Shown one piece after another: positions 27,466-36,540 of a DNA stretch of 64,000 bases. The notes beneath the pieces were generated by a model. It was not told where the DNA came from, did no database searches, and saw only the letters and a program-made list of their open reading frames with translations. The position numbers and the translations under genes are program-made. Source of the stretch: Bin80 sp964503085 (GTDB lineage: Bacteria > Bacteroidota > Rhodothermia > Rhodothermales > Bin80). Within the stretch, counting starts at the first letter, position 1. Every line of letters begins with the position of its first letter. Location: assembly GCA_964503085.1 (NCBI GenBank), contig CAZCYQ010000005.1, positions 38,656-102,655 on the forward strand, in the 5' to 3' direction.

Positions 27466-28964
27466 TGAAAGTTTCCGTTACTACACTCAGCCTGCAGGAT
27501 TTGGATGTTGATCTGCTCATCCTTCCGATTGGGTATATGATGGCGAAGGCGCGTGCTCTCCAGATCGGTGGGCCGATAGGAGCTGCGCTTTCGAGCGCAC
27601 TCATAGACTTTGAGGGCAAACCAGGAGAGACAATATTGTGTTATCCCACCGAAGGACGAGCCCGCAGGGTTGCGATGATTGGCCTAGGAGATCCCTACGA
27701 CATTGACCGTGAGGGACTACGTAAAGCTGCCGCAGACGGAAATCGCGTGGCTATGCAGACCAAGGCTTCCACAGTTGCATTATGTCTACCTGAATCAGGT
27801 ATTGATGCAGAAGCTGCGGGACAGTCATTGGTGGAAGGCTATGTGTTGGCTGCCTATGAGTATGACCGATACAAGACTGATTCCGGCGAACCAAGATCCG
27901 GCACAGAGCGGTTGGTACTGCATGCGTCAGGTGATGAAAAATCTGCCCGACGTGGTGCAGAGCGGGGACGGGTTGAGGCAGAATCTACCATCACCGCACG
28001 CGATTTGGTCAACCTGTCTCCGCATGAAAAGACCCCCACACTTCTTGGCAAGATCGTCGAACGATCCGGCCGTAAGTACGGCTACGAAGTGTCGGTCTGG
28101 GATAAGTCAGATATTGAAAAAGAGAAGATGGGAGGACTTCTGGGTGTCAACCGTGGTAGTGTTGAGCCGCCGGTCCTCATTGAAATGACCTGGAATCCCA
28201 GCAAAGCAAGTAACTCTCGACCAGTTGTTCTGGTGGGCAAGGGGATCGTATTTGATACAGGAGGCTTGTCGCTCAAGCCGACAAAAAATTCCATGGATCA
28301 CATGAAGGCCGATATGGCAGGTGGAGCTGCTGTGATCGGCGCTATGGAGGCAATAGCTAGGTTGGATGTTCCGCTTTATGTGATCGGCTTAGTCCCGGCA
28401 ACAGATAACCGCCCGGGGCAGGATGCCTATGTCCCCGGAGATGTGCTGCGAATGCACTCGGGAATGACGGTCGAGGTGCTGAATACGGACGCAGAAGGGC
28501 GTCTGATTCTCGCAGATGCTCTGTCATACGCGAAACTCTACCGCCCGGAAATCGTGATTGATCTAGCCACACTTACAGGTGCACAGGTTGTAGCGCTGGG
28601 AAGTCAGGTCGCGGCTGTTATGACACAGCAGGATGAAGACGCGAATGAACGTCTGGACGCTATGATGACAGTAGGTAGTCGAACGGGGGATCTGCTCCAT
28701 CCGATGCCCATGCATTCCCATTACGCCGATGCACTCAAAAGTGAGGTTGCCGACATAAAAAATATCGGCGATCGTGAAGCAGGATCCATTACAGCGGCGA
28801 AGTTTCTTGAGCACTTTGTGGACTACCCTTGGGTTCACGTTGATATGGCAGGACCAGCATTCCTCAAGAAAGCGCTTCCCTACAAGCCGGCTGGAGGAAC
28901 AGGTTTTGGTGTGCGGCTTTTGACTGAATTTGTTCGCGATTACGCCTACCCTAAGAAGCGTTAG
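27465..28964 (+). CDS. pepA: Leucyl aminopeptidase (M17)
   Basis: The 499-residue cytosolic dizinc aminopeptidase has an N-terminal macro-like domain and a C-terminal catalytic domain. Family motifs are intact: 'LVGKGIVFDTGGLSLKP', 'MKADMAGGAAVIGAM', 'ATDNRPGQDAY', 'VLNTDAEGRLILADAL' and 'IDLATLTGA'. It removes N-terminal residues during peptide turnover. It begins at the last base of nrnA, and pdxA follows 4 bp after its stop. Confidence 0.94.
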   Translation: MKVSVTTLSLQDLDVDLLILPIGYMMAKARALQIGGPIGAALSSALIDFEGKPGETILCYPTEGRARRVAMIGLGDPYDIDREGLRKAAADGNRVAMQTKASTVALCLPESGIDAEAAGQSLVEGYVLAAYEYDRYKTDSGEPRSGTERLVLHASGDEKSARRGAERGRVEAESTITARDLVNLSPHEKTPTLLGKIVERSGRKYGYEVSVWDKSDIEKEKMGGLLGVNRGSVEPPVLIEMTWNPSKASNSRPVVLVGKGIVFDTGGLSLKPTKNSMDHMKADMAGGAAVIGAMEAIARLDVPLYVIGLVPATDNRPGQDAYVPGDVLRMHSGMTVEVLNTDAEGRLILADALSYAKLYRPEIVIDLATLTGAQVVALGSQVAAVMTQQDEDANERLDAMMTVGSRTGDLLHPMPMHSHYADALKSEVADIKNIGDREAGSITAAKFLEHFVDYPWVHVDMAGPAFLKKALPYKPAGGTGFGVRLLTEFVRDYAYPKKR

Positions 28965-28968
28965 TCCC

Positions 28969-29985
28969 GTGGCAACGGAATCAAAGGAACGTGTACCCGT
29001 AGCTATCACCCTTGGGGACCCCAACGGCATTGGCCCGGAGGTGATACTCAAGTGTCTGGAAGATCCCCTGGTTCAGAGCAGGACAGAGCCGATCGTTGTT
29101 GGATCACCGGAGGTGCTTCGTATTCATGCGAAGAAGCTGGGCAGGCGACTACCCCCCTTGGTTGAAAACCTAGAAGGACCAACGCCGAAGCGGGCCATTC
29201 GGATAGCTGACACAAGCCAAGAAGCCCAGACTGTCGTGGAAATAGGTAAGTTGACGCCTCGGGGAGGTAACATGGCGATGTTTGCGGTAGATGAAGGCCT
29301 CCGGCTCGTTCACGAGGGTACAGCAAGTGCGTTGGTGACTGGACCAATTTCTAAATTAGCGATCGTTCGTGCGGGGTATAACTTTCCAGGTCATACAGAA
29401 TATTTGGCCAAAAAGCTGAAGGCGAAGGAGCATGTCATGATGATGGTCGCAAAAAGTCTCCGCATCAGCTTAGCCACCGGGCATATCCCTCTCAAGCAGG
29501 TATCGGAACGAGTGACTGTGAATGGCTTGATAGCAAAACTCAAACGTGTGAAGGCATCGCTGGTACAGGATTTTGGGATCATACATCCTAAAATTGCCAT
29601 TCTCGGCCTCAATCCACATGCCGGTGAAGATGGTGTGCTTGGCAAAGAAGAAACAGAAGTCATCATTGAGGCTATCAAGGGGGCCGGCAGGCGCAGTATT
29701 GTAGCGCTCGGACCATTCCCCGCGGATGGGTTTTTTGGTAGCAGGCAGTATTGTGGCTATGATGGTATTATGGCTATGTACCATGATCAGGGACTCATCC
29801 CGTTTAAAACGCTTTCGTTCGGAAGTGGTGTAAACTTTACAGCAGGGTTGCCTATTGTGCGCACTTCGCCCGATCATGGGACTGCGTTCGGGATAGCAGG
29901 TCAGGACCAGGCAGATGCGGGCAGTATGATTCAGGCCGTTCTCCTGGCCGCTTCAGTTGTCAAGCAGCGCGAACAACAGAGTTAA
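28969..29985 (+). CDS. pdxA: 4-hydroxythreonine-4-phosphate dehydrogenase
   Basis: This enzyme acts in the DXP-dependent pyridoxal phosphate pathway. The frame is open from 28930 inside pepA. I start at GTG 28969, just after the pepA stop, which puts the family's N-terminal 'VAITLGDPNGIGPEV' at about residue 9. Further motifs are 'GPISKLAI', 'FPGHTEYLA', 'MMVAKSLRISLATGH', 'LNPHAGEDG' and 'AMYHDQGLIPFK'. Length about 338 residues is normal. End of the nrnA-pepA-pdxA unit. Confidence 0.93.
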   Translation: MATESKERVPVAITLGDPNGIGPEVILKCLEDPLVQSRTEPIVVGSPEVLRIHAKKLGRRLPPLVENLEGPTPKRAIRIADTSQEAQTVVEIGKLTPRGGNMAMFAVDEGLRLVHEGTASALVTGPISKLAIVRAGYNFPGHTEYLAKKLKAKEHVMMMVAKSLRISLATGHIPLKQVSERVTVNGLIAKLKRVKASLVQDFGIIHPKIAILGLNPHAGEDGVLGKEETEVIIEAIKGAGRRSIVALGPFPADGFFGSRQYCGYDGIMAMYHDQGLIPFKTLSFGSGVNFTAGLPIVRTSPDHGTAFGIAGQDQADAGSMIQAVLLAASVVKQREQQS

Positions 29986-30035
29986 AGTAAGTAGTGTGTA
30001 TATTCAAAACCTAATGATCTAAAAGCCTTGACGAC

Positions 30036-31763
30036 ATGGAAGTTTTTGTGAGTGTTCAGCAATTCATCGACAACATACTCGCCTACCCGCTGCTGATTAT
30101 GCTGGTGGGGACGGGAATATTTTTGACCTTTAGGCTTGGTTTTATACAGTTTCGCCAGTTCGGACATGGAATAAAGGTCGCCACGGGCAAATACGATGAT
30201 CCCGAAGATGCAGGAGATGTATCGCATTTCCAGGCCCTCACGACAGCTCTGTCAGCGACAGTAGGGATTGGCAATATTGCCGGTGTTGCTCTAGCCATCC
30301 ACTGGGGTGGCCCAGGTGCGATATTCTGGATGTGGATAACAGCTCTTCTGGGTATGTGTACCAAATATACTGAGGTAACATTGGCCCAACGTTATCGTGT
30401 TGTAGATAAATCCGGGAGTAAACTGGTGGGTACGGTATCAGGCGGGCCTATGTACTATATCGAGTATGGGCTGGGCAAGGCCTTCAAGCCACTCGCGATG
30501 CTGGTTGCCGGGGCCATGATACTGGTTGCATTCATGACTGGCAATGCGATCCAGGCCAACACTGTTTCGGATCTGATGAACAGTGAGTTTGGTGTCTCTA
30601 CGTGGATAACGGGTAGTTTGACGGCGGCCGTAGTTGCGCTGGTGATCCTTGGTGGTATATCGCGGATCGGACGTGTGACCGGGATTCTCGCCCCCGTCAT
30701 GGGACTCCTATATGTTCTTGGAGGTGTTATAATTCTGGCAATCAACTATGATGGAGTATTTCCGGCACTGGCAAGCATATTCACCGAAGCATTCAATCCC
30801 ACCGCCGGTGTAGCGGGTACTGGAATTGGTATCCTCATACAAACGATCCTTTGGGGAGTCAGACGTGGACTGTTCTCGAACGAAGCAGGGCAGGGGTCCG
30901 CGCCGATAGCTCACTCTGCCGCAAAGACACAGGAACCGGTTTCTGAGGGCGCGGTGGCACTTCTGGAGCCGTTCATTGATACCATTGTCATCTGTACAAT
31001 CACGGCATTGGTTGTGCTCACTACTGGTGTATGGAATAGTACAACCGAAACAGCTCTTACCCTGGGAGAAGGAGACTTCACCTATGTTGAAGAGGTTGGG
31101 GGCAGGTATCAGCCTGTCGCAAATGGGAATATTCCAGCTGAAATCATGATTGATCAGGGTGCTCCCATATCTGGCGCGAGTGATGGAATCATGTTCGCTT
31201 GGCATGAGGTTCCGGTGGAGGCATTCTTCATTGACCAGGAGCAGACGATGCCCTTTACGGGCTGGATTGATACGGAGGGGGGCGTCGCAATCGCAGAAGG
31301 AGATGGAACAGAGTACACCACCCTCTACGGCCCGGCCGTAGAAAATGGTGCACCCATGACCGCCCTGGCGTTCCAGGCGGGACTTGGGGATATTGGCAAG
31401 TATCTGGTGATCCTCTGCGTATTCTTGTTCGCGATATCAACGGCCATCTCGTGGAGTTATTATGGTGATCGTTGTTCCATGTATCTCTTCGGTAAGTCGT
31501 CTATCCTTCCATATAAACTGGTGTTCGTGGTCATGCATTTTGTTGGCGCTGTGGCCGGCTTGAATACGATTTGGGGTATCGGAGACACGGCTATTGCAAT
31601 ACTGACGATCCCGAACGTGTTGGCACTGCTGTTATTGTCCGGGATTGCGAAGAAGTTGACGGATGATTATTTCAATGCTTTCAAATCTGGGATGACCAGG
31701 GACGAGTACCTTACTGTTGCCCGGACGCGTGTCAAAAAGCATGAATCTGGATCCGAAGTATAG
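30036..31763 (+). CDS. Alanine/Na+ symporter (AGCS family) with an unusual extracytoplasmic insert
   Basis: The 575-residue inner-membrane carrier has AGCS hallmarks: 'GTGIFLTFRLGFIQF', 'FQALTTALSATVGIGNIAGV', 'GGPGAIFWMW', 'VSGGPMYYIEYGLG', 'RRGLFSNEAGQGSAPIAHS' and 'FLFAISTAISWSYYGDR'. It should import alanine or glycine with Na+. Typical members are 450-490 residues. The excess sits at about residues 333-442, a hydrophilic Gly/Glu-rich block after 'VVLTTGVWNS' and before 'AFQAGLGDIG', a place where ordinary members have only a short loop. The NhaC gene follows after 17 bp, suggesting a common transcript with a Na+ theme. Confidence 0.92.
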   Translation: MEVFVSVQQFIDNILAYPLLIMLVGTGIFLTFRLGFIQFRQFGHGIKVATGKYDDPEDAGDVSHFQALTTALSATVGIGNIAGVALAIHWGGPGAIFWMWITALLGMCTKYTEVTLAQRYRVVDKSGSKLVGTVSGGPMYYIEYGLGKAFKPLAMLVAGAMILVAFMTGNAIQANTVSDLMNSEFGVSTWITGSLTAAVVALVILGGISRIGRVTGILAPVMGLLYVLGGVIILAINYDGVFPALASIFTEAFNPTAGVAGTGIGILIQTILWGVRRGLFSNEAGQGSAPIAHSAAKTQEPVSEGAVALLEPFIDTIVICTITALVVLTTGVWNSTTETALTLGEGDFTYVEEVGGRYQPVANGNIPAEIMIDQGAPISGASDGIMFAWHEVPVEAFFIDQEQTMPFTGWIDTEGGVAIAEGDGTEYTTLYGPAVENGAPMTALAFQAGLGDIGKYLVILCVFLFAISTAISWSYYGDRCSMYLFGKSSILPYKLVFVVMHFVGAVAGLNTIWGIGDTAIAILTIPNVLALLLLSGIAKKLTDDYFNAFKSGMTRDEYLTVARTRVKKHESGSEV

Positions 31764-31780
31764 ATAACCTTTAAGAGAGG

Positions 31781-33238
31781 ATGGAACGGAAGCCCAGCAT
31801 TTGGCAAGCACTGCTCCCCGTAGCATTCTTGATCCTTTTGCTGGTTGCTTCAGTGAATTTCTTCGGTTCGGATGCATCATATGGTCCGAACCAGATTGCA
31901 CTCATTCTCGCTGCTGTAGTGGCTGCACTGGTTGGGCTGCGCCTCGGATTCACGTGGAAACAGATGCAGGAAGCCATGGTCAAGGGTGTGTCCCTGGCTA
32001 TGGGAGCGATCTTCATCCTGTTGGTGGTGGGCTCCCTGATTGGCACTTGGATTATGGGGGGGATTGTTCCGACCATGATGTACTATGGTCTGCAGATATT
32101 GAACCCCGCTATTTTTTACACTGCCTGTTGTGTCATTTGCGCGATTGTAGCGGTAGTATCGGGAAGTTCCTGGACTACAGTCAGTACGATCGGGATTGCC
32201 TTGGTCGGGATCGCTGCGGCATTTGACCTGCATTTGGGAATTGCGGCGGGGGCGATTATTTCGGGAGCATATTTTGGGGACAAGCTGTCTCCGCTGTCTG
32301 ACACGACCAACATGGCGCCTGCCATGGTGGGAGCGGAGCTCTTCGTGCACATCCGGCATATGCTCTGGACGACTGTGCCGAGTATCACGATTGCCTTAAT
32401 CCTCTTTACGGTGATTGGGTTTGTGCAGCAGCCGTCTGCGACGGAGGCTTCCGGTTTGTCCGAGATTTTGTTTGCTCTGGATAACAGCTATAATCTGGGA
32501 GTGCATCTGCTTATTCCGGTGGTAATCGTACTGGTTCTGATCTACAAGAAGATGCCAGCTTTCCCCGCACTTCTTATCGGTGCACTGATGGGAGGCGTAA
32601 CTGCAATGATTTTTCAGCAGGAGGTCGTAATGGCATTTGTGAATGAGCCCGACATGCCACGGATACTGGTGTTGTTTAAGGGGTTCTGGATGGTCATGTT
32701 TGGCGAGTTTACCGCTGATACGGGAAATGAGGCGCTCAATGATCTGTTGACCCGGGGTGGAATGGCAAGCATGTTGGGTACAATCTGGCTTGTGGTTTCG
32801 GCGATGATGTTTGGTGCTGCGATGGAAAAGACGGGTATGCTGGCTGCGATTACAAAAATGATCCTCGGTGCTGCTCGCAGCACGGGTAGCCTGATTTTGG
32901 CTACCCTGGGCACCGCGCTGGGACTCAATATCATTGCCGGTGACCAGTATATCTCTATTGTAGTACCCGGTCGCATGTATCGGGCGGAATTTGAGAAGCG
33001 AGGCTTGCATCCTAAAAATCTTTCCCGTGCCTTGGAGGATTCAGGCACGCTCACCTCTGCATTAATTCCCTGGAATACGTGCGGTGCATTTATGGCGGCC
33101 ACCCTCGGTGTACCCACCCTATATTACTTGCCGTTTGCTTTCTTCAATTACACCAATCCGGTTATCAGTGCCATCTACGGGTTCACTGGATTCACAATAA
33201 TCCCGCTGGACGAAGGCGAAACAGGTGTTAGCGACTGA
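31781..33238 (+). CDS. Na+/H+ antiporter, NhaC family
   Basis: The 485-residue protein has about 12 TM helices and NhaC-type signatures: 'SGSSWTTVSTIGIALVGIA', 'GAIISGAYFGDKLSPLSDTT', 'LNIIAGDQYISIVVPGRMY' and 'LSRALEDSGTLTSALIPWNT'. It expels Na+ in exchange for protons at the inner membrane, or a related exchange such as malate/lactate in some members. Next to a Na+-symporter gene it would fit Na+ cycling in a salty habitat. Its end lies just before the accessory ATPase gene; upstream open frame of that gene overlaps it by 14 bp. Confidence 0.92.
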   Translation: MERKPSIWQALLPVAFLILLLVASVNFFGSDASYGPNQIALILAAVVAALVGLRLGFTWKQMQEAMVKGVSLAMGAIFILLVVGSLIGTWIMGGIVPTMMYYGLQILNPAIFYTACCVICAIVAVVSGSSWTTVSTIGIALVGIAAAFDLHLGIAAGAIISGAYFGDKLSPLSDTTNMAPAMVGAELFVHIRHMLWTTVPSITIALILFTVIGFVQQPSATEASGLSEILFALDNSYNLGVHLLIPVVIVLVLIYKKMPAFPALLIGALMGGVTAMIFQQEVVMAFVNEPDMPRILVLFKGFWMVMFGEFTADTGNEALNDLLTRGGMASMLGTIWLVVSAMMFGAAMEKTGMLAAITKMILGAARSTGSLILATLGTALGLNIIAGDQYISIVVPGRMYRAEFEKRGLHPKNLSRALEDSGTLTSALIPWNTCGAFMAATLGVPTLYYLPFAFFNYTNPVISAIYGFTGFTIIPLDEGETGVSD

Positions 33239-33275
33239 GTGTTTCCATCCGAATACACACTGTGATTCGTGCAAA

Positions 33276-34382
33276 ATGATGGATACACTTAAACTGGAAA
33301 ACTACCGAGGCTTTAAGAATTACCAGCTTCGCGAACTGGCCTCGGTAAATTTGCTCGTTGGTCCCAACAACTGCGGGAAGACCTCGGTTCTCGAAGCGGT
33401 CCAGCTTCTCGTGTCACAGGGCGATCCGGGTGTTATGGTTGAATCTGCGCAACGACGGTCGAAGTCATACGCTGGGGAGGGCCAACCGCGGGATATTGGC
33501 AACCTTGCATGTTTGCACAATCCACTACACCACCATTTCCACGGGCACAGAATGACACCGGGCGTACATTTTTCTGTTTCCTCGGGTGACGGGTTTGGTC
33601 AAGTTCAATTTCACATTTTAGAATACGGACTCGATGATGTCCCTGGACTCTTCCAAGACTTCTCCGAGATTGATCTACCGTTGTCTCTGTTGGTCAAGAC
33701 TGGAAGCGACAATGATGGAGTCTGGTTCCCTCTGAACCGTAATGGTTCTCTTGATTTGACATTGCCAAGGGTACGCCGCCAATTGGCGAGTCGCCGTCAG
33801 AAGTGGCCACCGACTGTATTTGTGACTGCCGGGTCATTAAACGCGCGCGATATAGCCGAGTCGTGGAATCAGGTCAACCGCGAGGGCCGGGAACTCGAAG
33901 TGGTCAATGCCATGAGGATTTTCCAGAGGGATCTGGAATCAATTTATTTCCCTACTGGCCCTTCATCGGGAAGCGGAGGTGGTCTCGGTGGAGTCCTACT
34001 GGGGTTTCGGGGCGGTACTCCCCGCATTCCAATTGGGAGCTATGGTGACGGCATGCGTCGTCTCCTGGCGCTCTCACTTTCGTTGGTGCGGGCCTCAGGG
34101 GGATTCCTTTTGATTGACGAAATTGATACCGGACTTCATTGGACCGTTATGGAGGAAATGTGGAATCTCGTTGTTGACGCAGCGGTCTCATCGTCGATTC
34201 AGGTCTTTGCGACGACCCACAGCTTGGACTGCATTAATGGCCTTGCGGCGTTGCTCAAGAAGCGGCAGGACTTGGAGGACAAGGTGTCTGTTCAGAAGAT
34301 CGAACGACAGCTTAATCACAGCGTGAGCTTTCGGGCACCGGACATCGTCACGGCAGCAGACCTCAGTATCGAATTGCGTTGA
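33276..34382 (+). CDS. AAA ATPase of the OLD/SMC-like (AAA_15/AAA_21) group
   Basis: I start at ATG 33276, 38 bp after nhaC; the track of the frame to 33225 would overlap nhaC. The 368-residue protein has 'LENYRGFKNYQ' (the N-terminal 'NfRgfk' motif of OLD/RecF-like ATPases), Walker A 'GPNNCGKTS' at 29-37, an ABC-signature-like 'GSYGDGMRRLLALS', Walker B 'FLLIDEIDTGLH' and the switch 'ATTHSLDC'. There is no nuclease domain in the chain. The immediate downstream gene is a Toprim-like DUF3226 protein, starting at the last base of this gene. That is the gene pair arrangement of split OLD-type defence systems such as PARIS (AriA/AriB). The partner is frameshifted. Confidence 0.88.
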   Translation: MMDTLKLENYRGFKNYQLRELASVNLLVGPNNCGKTSVLEAVQLLVSQGDPGVMVESAQRRSKSYAGEGQPRDIGNLACLHNPLHHHFHGHRMTPGVHFSVSSGDGFGQVQFHILEYGLDDVPGLFQDFSEIDLPLSLLVKTGSDNDGVWFPLNRNGSLDLTLPRVRRQLASRRQKWPPTVFVTAGSLNARDIAESWNQVNREGRELEVVNAMRIFQRDLESIYFPTGPSSGSGGGLGGVLLGFRGGTPRIPIGSYGDGMRRLLALSLSLVRASGGFLLIDEIDTGLHWTVMEEMWNLVVDAAVSSSIQVFATTHSLDCINGLAALLKKRQDLEDKVSVQKIERQLNHSVSFRAPDIVTAADLSIELR

Positions 34383-35021
34383 TGGCTCAACTTTCGAAAG
34401 ACCGACACCAGATTTATGTTGAAGGTCAGGACGACAAACACGCAATTCGCCACTTGCTGATCCGGCGTGGATTTGATCACCATGAAGTTCAGAGTTTCGC
34501 GGAGGACAAGGGGGCAAGCCGGGGGTACTTAGTGCCATCGCTATCGCTGTTAGAGCTGGAACGGGGAAGTCGCTCGGTTTTGTGATTGACGCCAACGATA
34601 GCCCCAGAACACGTGGAACGCGGTTACCGCGCGGCTCAAAGAGGTCGGTGTTCAGACCCCGAAAGATATTCTCGAGGGAGGTATTGTTGGGGAATCTGAG
34701 GACTATCGTGCTCGGGTGGGAGCGTGGCTCATGCCGGACAATCGGAAGACCGGAGCCTTGGAAGACTTTCTGCGGTATCTGATCAACGAAGCCGGTCCGT
34801 TGTTTAGTCATGCGAAAGACTCAGTGCGAGAGGCAAGGCAGCACGGCGCTCGATATTCCGATGGGGACTACTTGAAGGTGGTTCCGCACACCTGGCTGGT
34901 CTGGCAGGAGGAACTAGGCTACCTATACGGTAAGGCAATCAAAGCTCGATATTTCGGGGCCGACGGTGCTGCTGTGAAGCGGTTTATCAATTGGTTCCAA
35001 CATGTGTTTGGGGTGGGGTGA
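34382..35021 (+). pseudogene. DUF3226/Toprim-like OLD nuclease partner, broken by two 1-base deletions
   Basis: Three frames in succession give one continuous DUF3226-like protein of about 213 residues if one base is added near 34521-34525 (a run of five G) and one near 34612-34614. Frame 1 gives 'IYVEGQDDKHAIRHLLIRRG' (Toprim-type Glu). Frame 2 gives 'GKSLGFVIDANDSPRTR' (the DxD-like motif). Frame 3 gives 'RLKEVGVQTPKDILEG', 'GAWLMPDNRKTGALEDFL' and 'HTWLVWQEELGYLYGKAI', the typical C-terminal pattern of the family. As sequenced it stops early at 34583-34585. The ATG overlaps the ATPase stop by a base, so both were a coupled pair. Decay or residual sequencing indels are both possible. Confidence 0.82.
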
Positions 35022-35688
35022 TTTAGCTGAATAGTCTCAGATCGTTTCTCACAAGAATCTGTCCTACGACAATTCGTTTGAGAAGATAAGTTTCAAGCGC
35101 GGGGATGCCCCAATGCCACGGCCAAGTTTACGTGAAGGGAAAGCCCCGTATTTTGAACCTGATGATCCGATCCGTTACAGTGACTTTTCGTTGCGTATTT
35201 ACTTATGCATGTATCCGGTCGCACGTACGGCGCAGTGATGCTTCAAAGAACAAAGACACGTTACTTGGTGCTGCAGTTGTTGAGAAATCAGCCAGCACTG
35301 ATGATTCGCATCCTTCTACGCGCCCGACCTGGACAAATCCAAGTGCATGTGAGTCAACGGCTTGCCTGTGGAATTTTGGCATCAAATCATGGAAAACCTC
35401 ACGATTGCGAGTGGCTCTTGGATCAATTGGTTCAACCCACGTACCTCATTGAGCTCAGGGGAAACTCCTTACAAATCGCGCTCACCGAACCTTCCAAATG
35501 ACGCCTAGTAACAATCCGGAGCCATACTCATTTCAGGCGCAGTCAAAGCATGATTGGGTGGATTTCACCAAAACTGTGACAGGTGAAAAAGTGCAAACTA
35601 ATGACACTACGCTATGCTAACACACAATCCCAAATTGACTATATTGGAATGGGATTTTCGTAAGGATTCCAGATAAGTGAGAAAGAGC
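35022..35688. other. Decayed or non-coding stretch with partial open frames
   Basis: A frame from the stop near 35032 to about 35238 (encoding 'GDAPMPRPSLREGKAPYFEP', 'DPIRYSDFSLRIYL') has protein-like composition but lacks a proper start and is cut by TGA. A following frame starting at ATG 35239 within 35205-35501 encodes a basic, leucine-rich peptide. Neither matches a family I know. The region may be remains of one or two genes in the accessory pocket. The last 180 bases before 35689 look like an AT-rich promoter region. Confidence 0.35.
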
Positions 35689-35952
35689 ATGAGTGATGCG
35701 ACTGTGCGGGCGTTGCCACGCGTCGTTCCAGATACATTATGCGATTCGTACGCGGCAGCCTTAAAGGAAGCGACGCGACGCAGGACTGGGGTGACAACCG
35801 GTGCCCTGACCCGGATATGGAAGTCTCCCTACGACGGATACGTTGTCATTAGCATTCCGGCTAAAGCAGTGGCGCGGGCGATCCGAACAGCAGGCGGAGA
35901 TGTCTTGGTCCGCGGTGTTCCCGGATACGGCGAGGGGTATTTGGATGAGTGA
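35689..35952 (+). CDS. Small hypothetical protein, first of a two-gene accessory unit
   Basis: The 87-residue protein begins at ATG 35689 with 'GAGAAAGAG' just upstream as a plausible ribosome site; a GTG at 35677 is an alternative. It is soluble, with no TM helix. Residues 1-45 look helical and Arg/Ala-rich, and the C-terminal half ('YVVISIPAKAVARAIRTAGG') reads as a strand-helix-strand. I do not recognise a domain. It overlaps the membrane-protein gene by 8 bp, so the two are translated together. Confidence 0.6.
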   Translation: MSDATVRALPRVVPDTLCDSYAAALKEATRRRTGVTTGALTRIWKSPYDGYVVISIPAKAVARAIRTAGGDVLVRGVPGYGEGYLDE

Positions 35953-36373
35953 CCGGACTCGCAACCTCCCCGCCAAGAGAGACGAGGAGCCACCCGATCT
36001 TCGGCTTCTCCTTGAAAAGGTTCTGGAATTGGAGACGATGCGCGTCGCGGCATCCAACAAGGAAGCCGAAGTAACGGCAGAGGCCTTAAAGCTCGCGGAC
36101 GCGGACAGTGAGCGGCAGTACCAATTCCACTCAAACCGCTTTGAAAAGCAACATGGTCATCAGATAGAGCGCTGGCGTTCAAAGAATCTGAAGCAGTGGG
36201 TTCTTATAGGGGCTGCGGTATTGTTGCTTTTTGGGATCTTGATCTTCCTCTTCTTTGGAAATACGGAGCAGCAGCAGCAGGCCCTTCAAGTGATCGGGCA
36301 CATAATGTCCGTCGGAGCTGGCGTGGGTTTTGGATACTTCCTAGGTGCCCGAAGGGCTAGGGCGACGGGCTAG
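35945..36373 (+). CDS. Hypothetical coiled-coil protein with two C-terminal TM helices
   Basis: I use ATG 35945, inside the end of the preceding gene; the frame extension to 35843 runs through that gene. The 142-residue protein has a charged helical N-terminal half (about residues 18-80, heptad-like 'LLLEKVLELETMRVAASNKE'), then TM 1 at 84-104 ('WVLIGAAVLLLFGILIFLFF') and TM 2 at about 112-135 ('VIGHIMSVGAGVGFGYFLGA'). An arginine-rich tail follows. A cytoplasmic coiled coil anchored by a membrane hairpin is a design seen in phage-defence effectors and in membrane-stress proteins, but I cannot assign either. Confidence 0.62.
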   Translation: MSDRTRNLPAKRDEEPPDLRLLLEKVLELETMRVAASNKEAEVTAEALKLADADSERQYQFHSNRFEKQHGHQIERWRSKNLKQWVLIGAAVLLLFGILIFLFFGNTEQQQQALQVIGHIMSVGAGVGFGYFLGARRARATG

Positions 36374-36396
36374 CGTCAAAGGGAACTAATTGATTG

Positions 36397-36540
36397 ATGG
36401 TCGGGGAGCAGACGACAGACTCCGCTGCGTACCTGTTGGAGGATGTGCAGGAGCCGGGTGCTCCATTTCACCGCTCAAACCTGATGCGAATCCAGAAATC
36501 GGCCGATGAATTTGAGAAGCTATCGGATTCGGCCTTGTGA
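36397..36540 (+). CDS. Possible 47-residue small protein
   Basis: ATG 36397 opens a frame of 47 codons with even amino-acid composition ('LLEDVQEPGAPFHRSNLM', 'QKSADEFEKL'), 23 bp after the membrane-protein gene. There is no strong ribosome site and no known match. It may be a true short gene or the N-terminal remnant of a longer one. Confidence 0.3.
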   Translation: MVGEQTTDSAAYLLEDVQEPGAPFHRSNLMRIQKSADEFEKLSDSAL

